Below, one piece after another: positions 1-8,144 of a stretch of 64,000 nucleotides of DNA. Source of the stretch: Mesorhizobium_B sp035998495. Lineage in GTDB: Bacteria > Pseudomonadota > Alphaproteobacteria > Rhizobiales > Rhizobiaceae. The stretch lies in assembly GCA_035998495.1 (NCBI GenBank), contig DASYHP010000005.1, positions 1-64,000 of the forward strand, written 5' to 3'. Every line of letters starts with the position of its first letter. The stretch's first letter is position 1. The notes under the pieces were generated by a model. It made no database searches. It worked only from the letters and a program-made list of their open reading frames with translations, and was not told where the DNA came from. The translations under genes were made by a program, and so were the position numbers.

Positions 1-162
1 GGCCTTTAGTACCCGCAGGCAACCCTGGGCGAGGCCGCCCCGGGCAGCAGGCCACGTTAGCCCGCCACCGGAGGCGCCGGCTCCTCCCCGCCAAACCACC
101 GTCATGATCGGCGTCCCCGGCGGAAGAAGCTGAGGCGAAGCTAAACCCACCGCCTGGGGACG
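1..162. other. GC-rich block of nested inverted repeats, possible structured RNA
   Basis: This stretch ahead of the first gene has no convincing reading frame but several complementary segments. GGCCT at 1-5 can pair with AGGCC near 50-54. A hairpin lies around 24-44. GTCCCCGGCGG near 114 pairs, with one bulge, with CCGCCTGGGGAC near 150. The density of stems suggests a small structured RNA cut by the window edge, or an RNA of the 6S type. I could not match a family consensus by eye, and the strand is undetermined. It could also be the leader of the downstream gene. Confidence 0.25.
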
Positions 163-269
163 TGGACGAAGTTTTTTCGATTCCTGATCCAACGCCTTGC
201 CGCGCCTGGGCTGGCGGGCCGCGCGGATGGGATGCTAAGCCAAGTTCATCCACGTTTTCTGGAGCCGCC

Positions 270-1937
270 ATGACCGCCCATGCCGACCTGATCGTCCATC
301 GCGGAAAAATCCTGACGATGGATGGGGCCGATCCCCGCGCGGAAGCCGTGGCGGTGAAGGACGGCCGGATCGTGGCTGTCCGCGGCGAAGCGGCGGTCAT
401 GGACCTCAAGGGGCCGGACACGCGCGTGATCGACGCGAGCGGCAACACGGTGCTGCCGGGCTTTTCGGAATCGCACATGCACCTTTTCACGGGCGCGGCC
501 GAGCTCGACAACTTGCAGCTTTTCGGCGTGAAGGGTTTTTCCGCGTTGGCCGAGGCAGTGCGCGCCTACGCCGCCGCGCGGCCGACCACGCCTTTCCTGA
601 TGGCCCAAGGCGCGGACTACACCATCCTATCGGCCCAGGAACGTGTGACGCGCCACCATCTCGACCGCATCCTGCCCGACCGGCCCTTCGCCATGACCGC
701 GCCCGACCACCACACGGTCTGGGCCAATACGATGGCGCTCGAACAGGCCGGGCTGATGCGGGGCAAGCAACTCGGACCGGGCAACGAGATCGTCATGGGC
801 GAAGACGGCCTGGCCGAGGGCGAGCTGCGCGAAGGCGAGGCGTTCGGCCCCATCAACGCGCTGGCCGGCATGGGACGGGTGCGGCTGGGGCTTGAGACCG
901 GCGGCGAGCCGGATCCGGCGCCTTCCCCGGCGGAGCTCGAAGCCGACCGCGCGATCATGCGGCGTGGACTCGAATGGTGCGCGCGGCACGGCATCACCTC
1001 GATCCAGAACATGGACGGCAACCACTACCAGCTCCAGCTCCTGGCCGATGTGGAGCGCGAGGGCGGGCTGTTGTGCCGCACGAAGATCCCGTTCCACTTC
1101 AAGAATTTCATGGCGCTTTCGGCGCTGGATAAGGCCTCGCGGATGGCCGACGAGTTCTCGTCCGACTGGCTGTCGTCAGGGCTCGTGAAGATGTTCTACG
1201 ACGGCGTGCTCGATAGCTGGACCGCCGTGATGGCGGACGACTATGCGGATCGGCCGGGCTGGCGCGGCGAGCCGCTGTTCGCGCCGGAGCACTTTTCCGA
1301 GGTCGCCACCGAGATCGACCGGCTCGGGTTGCAGATCGCGGTCCACGCCATCGGCGACGGGGCGGTGAAGGCGGTGCTCGACGGTTATGCGGCGGCGCGG
1401 GTTGCCAATGGGCCGCGCGACAGCCGCCACCGCATCGAGCATATCGAGGTGGTGCGCGAGGCCGACATCCCGCGCTTCGCCGATCTCGGCGTGATCGCCT
1501 CCATGCAGCCGCCCCACCCGCCGGGCAATGCGGGCCTGCCGCTCGAGCCCACCGTGTCGCGCATCGGCCGCGAGAAGTGGCATCTCGCCTATCCCTGGCG
1601 GACGTTGAAGAACGCCGGCGCGCATGTGGTGTTCGCCAGTGACTGGCCGGTCTCGCCCATCGACCCGATGCTCGGGCTCAAATGCGCCACGACACGCGGG
1701 CTCTGGGCCGAAGGCCTGCCCGACCAGCGGTTTTCGTTGCACGAGGCTATCGCCGGCTACACGGCGGAGGGGGCCTACGCCGAGTTCGCGGAAGACCGGA
1801 AGGGCCGGCTCAAGCCGGGCTTCTTCGGCGACCTCGTGGTGTTGGGAGCGGACATCGAGCGAATCGACCCGGAGGAACTGGACACGGTGAAGCCGATGGC
1901 CACGGTGTGCGGGGGCAGGGTGACGTTCGAGGGGTGA
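270..1937 (+). CDS. YtcJ-type amidohydrolase (Amidohydro_3 family)
   Basis: A 555-residue metal-dependent hydrolase that probably cleaves an amide or related bond of an unknown small substrate in the cytoplasm. After an N-terminal beta-sandwich segment, the metal motif SHMH (His69, His71) appears, followed by VHAIGDGA, a HRIEHIE segment and a C-terminal SDWPVSPIDP with the expected metal-site Asp. This is the usual layout of Amidohydro_3 proteins, and the length is normal for them. The frame is open from 162, but the ATG at 270 gives the family N-terminus (MTAHADLIV), so it was chosen. It stands alone, ahead of a polyamine-type transporter on the same strand. The substrate is unknown. Confidence 0.85.
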   Translation: MTAHADLIVHRGKILTMDGADPRAEAVAVKDGRIVAVRGEAAVMDLKGPDTRVIDASGNTVLPGFSESHMHLFTGAAELDNLQLFGVKGFSALAEAVRAYAAARPTTPFLMAQGADYTILSAQERVTRHHLDRILPDRPFAMTAPDHHTVWANTMALEQAGLMRGKQLGPGNEIVMGEDGLAEGELREGEAFGPINALAGMGRVRLGLETGGEPDPAPSPAELEADRAIMRRGLEWCARHGITSIQNMDGNHYQLQLLADVEREGGLLCRTKIPFHFKNFMALSALDKASRMADEFSSDWLSSGLVKMFYDGVLDSWTAVMADDYADRPGWRGEPLFAPEHFSEVATEIDRLGLQIAVHAIGDGAVKAVLDGYAAARVANGPRDSRHRIEHIEVVREADIPRFADLGVIASMQPPHPPGNAGLPLEPTVSRIGREKWHLAYPWRTLKNAGAHVVFASDWPVSPIDPMLGLKCATTRGLWAEGLPDQRFSLHEAIAGYTAEGAYAEFAEDRKGRLKPGFFGDLVVLGADIERIDPEELDTVKPMATVCGGRVTFEG

Positions 1938-2061
1938 GGGGCGGGAGCGCCCGAAACCTCGCATGTGAGAAGCCATGGATCGGCTTTGAAAAGCCGCCGG
2001 CGCTGACCACGTCGCGGGCGGACGCTGCGGCATGCCGGCATCCGCCTTGTCTGGGACGACG

Positions 2062-2730
2062 TCAGCCTCCGATCCGCCGGCAGGAGAAATTGTCGCCGCT
2101 CGCATGCGAGAACCAGCCCATGGTGTCGCCGGTGAAGCCGGACAGGGTGATCAGGTAGTCGTCGTCGAAGAACAGCGTGTAGGAGCCGTCCGTGCCTTCC
2201 TGGATCTCGTTGATGGCGAGGTCTTCCGAGCCGTTGTTGTAGACGGTGGACGTGAAGGTGAAGGTGCCGACCTCGCAGTCCCATTCCCCGACGAAGGGGT
2301 ATTTGTCGCCGTCCGAGGAAACCGGCTCGGACGAGGATGCGTCCTCCGTGCCCGCCGCCAGGTAAACGTCGAGGGAGCGCTTGTGGACGTCGACGCAGAC
2401 ATCCGCCGGGCCGCTCTCGATCGAACGTCGTGCGGCGTCGTCGATTCTGCCGCGGTCGAGCATCGCGGGAATGCGCTCGCGCGCCTGCGCCGAGCCGAAG
2501 GTGGAGTCGCTGTCGTCGCCGGGGTCGCGGCGCTTGAAGCGGTGATAATTGGCGCGGTCCTGCCGGAGAATCGAAGCCGCGTCCGTGAGTTCGAACCCGT
2601 CCGACGCCGTGCGGTCAGTTTCGCTCAGGGTGGCGCAGTAGGTCTCGACCGGAGCGCCCTGCGCCGAGACGAGCCCGGCAGAGGAAAGCACCGCAATGGA
2701 CAATGCGGCGGCGGCGAGCACGGGCTTCAT
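2062..2730 (-). CDS. hypothetical secreted protein
   Basis: A 222-residue protein not recognised as a named family. The first 24 or so residues form a typical Sec signal peptide (charged MKP start, hydrophobic core, small residues before QGAPVET), so it should be exported to the periplasm. The mature part is acidic. It has a few Cys residues, including one near the mature N-terminus (ETYCATL) and two near the C-terminus (EWDCEVG, FSCRRIGG), which could form disulfides. The C-terminal third looks like a small beta-rich domain. It is divergent from the ABC transporter ATPase to its right and convergent with the amidohydrolase to its left. No function is proposed. Confidence 0.7.
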   Translation of the reverse strand: MKPVLAAAALSIAVLSSAGLVSAQGAPVETYCATLSETDRTASDGFELTDAASILRQDRANYHRFKRRDPGDDSDSTFGSAQARERIPAMLDRGRIDDAARRSIESGPADVCVDVHKRSLDVYLAAGTEDASSSEPVSSDGDKYPFVGEWDCEVGTFTFTSTVYNNGSEDLAINEIQEGTDGSYTLFFDDDYLITLSGFTGDTMGWFSHASGDNFSCRRIGG

Positions 2731-2972
2731 GCGGGTTTCCCTTCGTCAAGACACCAGCACGAAGCATGTTTGCGGGGCATCGTCCACCGGGGAGGGCGCC
2801 GGAGCGGGCGATATCCCCCGCCGCCGCTCGTGAATGAAGCCACGGCGGCCGGCGTTTCGGTGTTCGAGGGCAGAACAGCCAAACTGCCCGTTGCCAAGCC
2901 AGGCCGGCTGTGCTGACATTTGGCCCCGCGACGGCCGCAAAAGGGCCGCCCGAGAAGAATGACGGGGAACGC

Positions 2973-4067
2973 GTGCCGGATCAGCCGGGCAGCCACATCA
3001 TCGACGTGCGCCAAGTCGCGAAGCGGTTCGGAAGCGGGACAGGGGCCGTCGCCGCGCTGGACGGCGTGTCCGTGGGCATCCGCCGCAACGAGTTCTTCAC
3101 GCTGCTCGGCCCCTCGGGCTGCGGCAAGACCACATTGCTGCGCCTGATCGCGGGGTTCGACTTCCCCACCGAGGGGCAGATCCTGCTCGAAGGCGAGGAC
3201 ATCGCGCCGCTGCCGCCCTACAAACGGCCGGTCAACACCGTGTTCCAGTCCTATGCGCTCTTCCCGCACATGACGGTGGGAGAGAATATCGGCTTCGGGC
3301 TGGAGATGCTCGGTCGGCCAAAGGCGGCGATCTCCGCCCGCGTCGAGGAAATGCTCAGACTCGTGCGGATGGAGGCGTTGAGGGACCGCCGCACGGGCCA
3401 GATTTCCGGGGGCCAGCAGCAGCGCGTGGCGCTGGCGCGCGCGCTCGCGCCGCAGCCGAAGGTGCTGCTGCTCGACGAGCCGCTCTCGGCGCTCGACTAT
3501 AAGCTCCGCAAGGAGATGCAGATCGAGTTGAAGCGGTTGCAGCACGAGACGGGCATTACCTTCGTCTTCGTGACCCACGACCAGGAAGAGGCGCTGACCA
3601 TGTCCGACCGCATCGCGGTGATGTCGGCGGGCAAGATCCTTCAGGTGGGCACGCCGGCCGACATCTACGACCGGCCGGCCGACCGCTTCGTGGCCGACTT
3701 CATCGGCGAAACCAATTTCCTGCAGGGCCGGGTGGCCGGCGTGGAGAACGGTTTTGCGCGCGTGACGCTCGCCTCGGGCGCGACGATTCCGGCCACGGTG
3801 GCCGACGGGTTCGACGCGAGCCGGCCGGCCACGGTCGTGGTGCGGCCCGAGCACGCCCAGGCCGTTCGCGAGGGCGGCGACCTGCGTGGGCGCGTGGAGA
3901 ACACGGTTTATTTCGGCACGGACACGCATATCCACTTGCGGCTCGACGACGGCACGCCTTTCATCGTGCGCCAGCAGAACCGGCGCGGGGCGGATTGCGG
4001 CTTCGCACCCGGCGAGCCGGTGGGCGTGGTGGTCGCGCCGGAAGCCGCCCAGGTGTTGAGGGACTGA
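2973..4067 (+). CDS. potA: polyamine-type ABC transporter ATP-binding protein
   Basis: The ATPase that drives import by the transporter encoded immediately downstream. It shows Walker A (GPSGCGKTT), Q-loop (FQSYALFPHM), signature ISGGQQQR, Walker B LLLDEPLSALD and the H-loop THDQEEA, then a TOBE-like C-terminal domain (VVRPEHAQ) as in PotA/PotG. The GTG at 2973 was chosen because it follows a GGGGA stretch and gives a family-like N-terminus; GTG 2910 would add 21 residues. The permease gene begins 4 bp after the stop. Spermidine/putrescine is the best substrate guess from the binding-protein type, but related systems carry other cations or amino acids. Confidence 0.88.
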   Translation: MPDQPGSHIIDVRQVAKRFGSGTGAVAALDGVSVGIRRNEFFTLLGPSGCGKTTLLRLIAGFDFPTEGQILLEGEDIAPLPPYKRPVNTVFQSYALFPHMTVGENIGFGLEMLGRPKAAISARVEEMLRLVRMEALRDRRTGQISGGQQQRVALARALAPQPKVLLLDEPLSALDYKLRKEMQIELKRLQHETGITFVFVTHDQEEALTMSDRIAVMSAGKILQVGTPADIYDRPADRFVADFIGETNFLQGRVAGVENGFARVTLASGATIPATVADGFDASRPATVVVRPEHAQAVREGGDLRGRVENTVYFGTDTHIHLRLDDGTPFIVRQQNRRGADCGFAPGEPVGVVVAPEAAQVLRD

Positions 4068-4071
4068 CGTC

Positions 4072-4992
4072 TTGGCGGCAGCGGACTTTTCGCGCGAGGC
4101 CGAGCGGCGGGAGATCCGCCGCCGCTGGCTGCTTTCGCTGCCCGCGCTCCTGATCATCTTCGCGGCGGCCTCGGGGCCGCTCCTCATCGTGCTGGTCTAT
4201 TCCTTCCTCGCGCCGGGCAATTACGGCGACGTGCGCTGGGAGCTCTCGACGGGAGCGTGGGAACAGGTCGTCCTCCAGCGCGACATCTTCGACGACACGC
4301 TGTCCTTCGCCGACGCGCATCTCTCGATCTTCTGGCGCTCGGTGAAGCTGTCGCTGATGACCACCGTGCTGACGCTTCTGTTCGGCTTCCCCACGGCCTA
4401 TTTCATCGCCACGCGGCCCGAGGGGCGGCGGGAGCTCTGGCTCTTCCTCATCACCATCCCCTTCTGGACGAACCTCCTGATCCGCACCTTTGCGCTGCAG
4501 GAGGTGATCCGCCAGGAGGGCATCGTCAACACGATCCTCCTGCGGCTCGGGCTGATCGATCAGCCCATCCAGATGCTCTACACGGATTTCGCGATCCTGC
4601 TCGGCATGACCTATGTCTATCTGCCGCTGATGGTGCTGCCGCTCTACGCCAGCATGGAGCGCCTCGACTTCCGGCTGGTGGAGGCGGGCTACGACCTTTA
4701 CGCCACGAGGGCGAAGGTCTTGCGGCGCATCATCCTGCCGCTCGTGAAGCCCGGCATCATCGCGGGCTCGATCCTGGTCTTCATCCCCGCGCTCGGCGCC
4801 TATGTGACGCCGCGTGTGCTCGGCGGCGGCAAGAACCTGATGCTCGGCAACCTGATCGAGTTGCAGTTCGGCCAGGGGCGCAACTGGCCGCTGGGGGCGG
4901 CGCTCTCGATCACGCTGATGGCGATCGTCATGATCGCGCTGCTCGTCTATGTTCGCCAGGCCGGCGGCAGGAGCGCGGCCCATCATGGCTGA
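4072..4992 (+). CDS. potB: polyamine-type ABC transporter permease 1
   Basis: A 306-residue inner-membrane permease of the PotB/PotH type. An N-terminal cytoplasmic segment is followed by a transmembrane helix (LLSLPALLIIFAAASG), a periplasmic loop and five further helices. The ATPase-coupling EAA-like loop reads EAGYDLYATRAKVLRRI, about 75 residues before the C-terminus. Translation appears to start at TTG 4072, directly after the ATPase gene, and the stop overlaps the start of the next permease by 8 bp. Gene order ATPase, permease, permease, binding protein is standard for this transporter class. Confidence 0.87.
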   Translation: MAAADFSREAERREIRRRWLLSLPALLIIFAAASGPLLIVLVYSFLAPGNYGDVRWELSTGAWEQVVLQRDIFDDTLSFADAHLSIFWRSVKLSLMTTVLTLLFGFPTAYFIATRPEGRRELWLFLITIPFWTNLLIRTFALQEVIRQEGIVNTILLRLGLIDQPIQMLYTDFAILLGMTYVYLPLMVLPLYASMERLDFRLVEAGYDLYATRAKVLRRIILPLVKPGIIAGSILVFIPALGAYVTPRVLGGGKNLMLGNLIELQFGQGRNWPLGAALSITLMAIVMIALLVYVRQAGGRSAAHHG

Positions 4993-5839
4993 GGCCGTTT
5001 CAGGACGCCTGGAGGCCGCGACGGAGCCGCGCCGGAAGGCGGGTCGGGACTTTTCCGTCAAGCGGCTGCCAGGCTTCGCCACGATCGCGCTGATCTGCTT
5101 CTTTCTGCTCTATCTGCCCATCGCCACGCTCGTGGTCTACGCCTTCAACGCGGGCACCTCGATCGCGATCTGGGAAGGCTTCTCGCTGCGCTGGTTCGAG
5201 GCGGCCTGGAACAACGCCCAGGTGGTCGAGGCGTCGTGGCGCTCGCTCCGCATCGCGGCGGCGGCGGCCGTGCTCGCCACGGTGGCCGCCACCATGGCGG
5301 CATTGGCCACCACGCGCACCAAGCCCTATCGCGGGCTGACGGTGAAATACGCCTTCATCAACCAGCCGCTCATGGTGCCGGAGATCGTGACGGCGGTGGC
5401 GCTGCTCATCTTCTTCAGCCGCGTCAAGATCTGGACCGGCTATACGGGGCTCGGCTACCTGATCCTGGCGCACACGGCCTTCTGCATCCCCTTTGCCTAT
5501 CTGCCGATCCGTGCAAGGCTCGAAAACATGGATCTGAGCCTGGAGACGGCGGCGGCCGACCTTTACGCCACCCCGTGGCAAGCTTTCCGGCGCGTGACGC
5601 TGCCGCTCCTGTGGCCCGGCATCCTGGCCGGGCTGATGCTCGCCTTCGTGATCTCCTTGGATGACGTGGTCATCACCGAGTTCGTGAAGTCGGGCGGGCA
5701 GGACACGCTGCCCACCTACATGCTGGGCCAGCTTCGCCGCGTGGTCACGCCCGAGATGAACGCGATTTCCACCGTGTTCCTCTTGATCTCCGTGGCCGTG
5801 GTCACGCTGTTCTTCTTCGTCAGCCGTAAAAAATCATAA
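4985..5839 (+). CDS. potC: polyamine-type ABC transporter permease 2
   Basis: The second inner-membrane permease, PotC/PotI type, 284 residues from the ATG at 4985; an upstream in-frame start at 4949 is less likely. It has six predicted helices, beginning with ATIALICFFLLYLPIATLVV, and the coupling loop ETAAADLYATPWQAFRRV. The C-terminus carries LDDVVITEF, a segment typical of this subfamily. The start lies inside the end of the preceding permease gene (8-bp overlap), so the two should be translationally coupled to give equal amounts of each half of the channel. Confidence 0.87.
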   Translation: MAEAVSGRLEAATEPRRKAGRDFSVKRLPGFATIALICFFLLYLPIATLVVYAFNAGTSIAIWEGFSLRWFEAAWNNAQVVEASWRSLRIAAAAAVLATVAATMAALATTRTKPYRGLTVKYAFINQPLMVPEIVTAVALLIFFSRVKIWTGYTGLGYLILAHTAFCIPFAYLPIRARLENMDLSLETAAADLYATPWQAFRRVTLPLLWPGILAGLMLAFVISLDDVVITEFVKSGGQDTLPTYMLGQLRRVVTPEMNAISTVFLLISVAVVTLFFFVSRKKS

Positions 5840-5855
5840 AATGGGAAGGAGTTAA

Positions 5856-6887
5856 ATGATGAAGGTAAAGTCGTTTGCGAGCGTCCTCGCGCTGCTCGCC
5901 TCAACGACGCTCGCGCAGGCCGCGGGCGAACTCAACATCTTCAACTGGGGCAATTACACGAGCCCCGAGATGATCGAGAAGTTCGAGAAAGCGCACGACA
6001 TCGACGTCACCATCACCGACTACGATTCGAACGACACCGCGCTCGCGAAGATCCGTCAGGGCGGGCACGGCTTCGACATCGTGGTGCCATCCGCGAGCGT
6101 GCTGCCCATCTGGATTCAGGAGGGGCTGCTGCTCGAATCGCGGCCTGACCAGATGGAAAATTTCAAGAACGTGGACCCGCAATGGGTGGACGTGCCCTTC
6201 GATCCGGGCCGGCGCTATTCCGTGCCGTGGCAGTGGGGCACGACAGGGATCTCGGTCAACAAGTCGGTCTATTCCGGCGACCCGAACACGTCCGCCATCT
6301 TCCTCGACCCGCCGCCGGAGCTCATGGGCAAGGTCAACGTGCTGCCCGAGATGTCGGACATCATGCCCTTGGCCATCATGTATGTCGGCGGCGAGCCCTG
6401 CACGGGTGACATGGAGGTGCTGCGAAAAGTCCGCGACACCTTAATGGCCGCCAAGCCCAAATGGCTCTCCATGGACTATGGCAATATCGAGAAATACTCC
6501 AAGGGCGACATCTCCGCCGGCACCAACTGGAACGGCGCCTCGTTCCGCTCGCGCCTGCAGAACCCCGACATCACTTACGGCTATCCCAAGGAGGGATACC
6601 CCGTGTGGATGGACAACGCCGCGATCCTGGCCGACGCCAAGAACGTGGAGAACGCCAAGCTCTTCCTGAACTTCATCATGGATCCCGAGAACGCGGCCAT
6701 GATCTCGTCCTTCGCGCGCTACGCCAACGGCATCAAGGGTTCGGAAGCCTTCATGCCCGAGGAGATGAAGACCGCGCCCGAGATCGTCGTGCCCGAGGAG
6801 CACAAGGCGGGCGGCAAGTTCAACGAGACCTGCCCGGCCGAGGTGCAGGAGATCTACACCCGCATCTGGACCGAGCTGCAGAAGTAA
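5856..6887 (+). CDS. potD: polyamine-type ABC transporter substrate-binding protein
   Basis: The periplasmic binding protein of the transporter, 343 residues. A 22-residue signal peptide ends at LAQA-AGELN. The mature start ELNIFNWGNYTSP and the segments VTDYDSNDTALAKI, GFDIVVPSASVL and VPWQWGTTGISVN are characteristic of the PotD/PotF family; Trp and Asp/Glu residues in these segments normally contact the polyamine. A strong ribosome-binding site (GGAAGGAG) precedes the ATG, consistent with the high expression needed for a binding protein. A clear terminator follows, ending the four-gene unit. Whether the ligand is putrescine, spermidine or another amine cannot be read from the sequence. Confidence 0.88.
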   Translation: MMKVKSFASVLALLASTTLAQAAGELNIFNWGNYTSPEMIEKFEKAHDIDVTITDYDSNDTALAKIRQGGHGFDIVVPSASVLPIWIQEGLLLESRPDQMENFKNVDPQWVDVPFDPGRRYSVPWQWGTTGISVNKSVYSGDPNTSAIFLDPPPELMGKVNVLPEMSDIMPLAIMYVGGEPCTGDMEVLRKVRDTLMAAKPKWLSMDYGNIEKYSKGDISAGTNWNGASFRSRLQNPDITYGYPKEGYPVWMDNAAILADAKNVENAKLFLNFIMDPENAAMISSFARYANGIKGSEAFMPEEMKTAPEIVVPEEHKAGGKFNETCPAEVQEIYTRIWTELQK

Positions 6888-6905
6888 CTTCGACACCGCC
6901 GCTTC

Positions 6906-6938
6906 ACGGCCGCCCTTTCTTGGGCGGCCGTTTTCTTT
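6906..6938 (+). terminator. Rho-independent terminator after potD
   Basis: A near-perfect stem of about 9 bp (CGGCCGCCC pairing with GGGCGGCCG, 6-nt loop TTTCTT) is followed by a T-rich run TTTTCTTT. It lies 20 bp after the binding-protein stop codon and before the serine-hydrolase gene, so most transporter mRNA should end here. Confidence 0.85.
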
Positions 6939-6956
6939 GAATTCGAGGGGTTTGGG

Positions 6957-8138
6957 ATGACGCAGGACGCGTTCCGGCAACGCTACGGCTTTTCGCGCCG
7001 CGAGGTGACGCTGGCCAACTGGCGCACCGCGCCCTTCAACCGCTGGAGCCTGCAGAATGTGCGTGAGCTCGTGCCGACGGCGGGGATCGCCTCGCGGCGG
7101 GAGCCGGACGCGACGCCGCCCGAAAGCAACGCGTTCCTCCGGGAAACGCTGACGGTGGGGGACGCTCCCGAAACCATGGCGGGCTTTCTCGAGCGCACGT
7201 CCACCGACGCCTTCCTCGTGCTGAAGGAGGGACGGCCGGTCCTCGGCTGGACGGCCCCTTACGCCGACATCGCCGCGCCGCATCTCGTGTTCTCGATCTC
7301 CAAATCGCTGACGGCGCTGCTTGCCGGAATCCTGCAGGGGCAGGGCGTGCTCGACTTGGAGGCGCCGGTTGCGCAGTACGTGCCGGAGGCGGAAGGATCG
7401 GCTTACGGCGACGCCTTGGTGCGCCACGTCATGGACATGCGCGTGAGCCTCGACTTCGAGGAAGTCTATGGCGACACGACCGGCAGCTTCGCGCGCTACC
7501 GGCGCGCCACGCTTTGGAACCCCATGGAGACCGGCGCGGCGCAGGAGTCCCTGCTCGACTTCCTCGTCTCGATCCCGAAGGGCGAAGGCGGGCATGGCGG
7601 GCCGTTCCGCTATCGCTCGCCCAATTCGGACCTCCTTGGCGTGGTCGTGGAACGCGCGGCGGGCAGCCGCTTCGCCGACGTCTTCGCCGAACTGCTATGG
7701 CGGCCCCTGGGCGCGACCGGCGAGGCCACTGTCACCGTCGATCGCGAAGGCACGGCGCGCACGGCGGGCGGCATCTGCGTGACCGCGCATGATCTCGCCC
7801 GCGTGGGCGAACTGATGCGAGCCGGCGGCGCGATCGAGGGGCGGCAGGTGCTCCCTGAATCCTTCGTGCGCGACACGCTTGACGCCGGCGACCCACAGGC
7901 CTGGAAGGCCGGCGATTTCCCTTATCTTTTCGCCGAGGGCCGCTATCGCAACAAATGGTACGCCACGGGCCATGCGTCCGGCGCGTTCTGCGCCATCGGC
8001 ATTCACGGCCAGTGGCTGTTCGTGGACCCGAGCCGCGCCGTGACGATCGTGCGCTTCGCCAGCGAGCCGCAGCCGACCGACGCGGCGATCGATCAGGAAA
8101 CGCTGGCCTTCTTCCAGGCGGTCGCCGAGCGGATCTAA
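6957..8138 (+). CDS. serine hydrolase, beta-lactamase/6-aminohexanoate-dimer-hydrolase family
   Basis: A 393-residue penicillin-binding-fold serine hydrolase. The nucleophile motif SxxK is SISK (Ser113, Lys116), within VFSISKSLTALLAG. The YxN-like motif is in FRYRSPNSD, and a C-terminal HxG-like segment is near GHASGAFCAIG. This pattern fits class C beta-lactamase-like esterases and amidases such as 6-aminohexanoate-oligomer hydrolases rather than true beta-lactamases. No signal peptide is visible, so it is probably cytoplasmic. It begins 19 bp after the transporter terminator and may have its own promoter or depend on read-through. The natural substrate is unknown; an amide or ester taken up by the neighbouring transporter is an inference. 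Confidence 0.8.
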   Translation: MTQDAFRQRYGFSRREVTLANWRTAPFNRWSLQNVRELVPTAGIASRREPDATPPESNAFLRETLTVGDAPETMAGFLERTSTDAFLVLKEGRPVLGWTAPYADIAAPHLVFSISKSLTALLAGILQGQGVLDLEAPVAQYVPEAEGSAYGDALVRHVMDMRVSLDFEEVYGDTTGSFARYRRATLWNPMETGAAQESLLDFLVSIPKGEGGHGGPFRYRSPNSDLLGVVVERAAGSRFADVFAELLWRPLGATGEATVTVDREGTARTAGGICVTAHDLARVGELMRAGGAIEGRQVLPESFVRDTLDAGDPQAWKAGDFPYLFAEGRYRNKWYATGHASGAFCAIGIHGQWLFVDPSRAVTIVRFASEPQPTDAAIDQETLAFFQAVAERI

Positions 8139-8144
8139 AGCGGC

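Noticed and set aside
6957..8138. Serine hydrolase as an antibiotic-resistance beta-lactamase
   Set aside because: No signal peptide, and the motif layout is closer to esterases and 6-aminohexanoate hydrolases; no resistance claim is supported.
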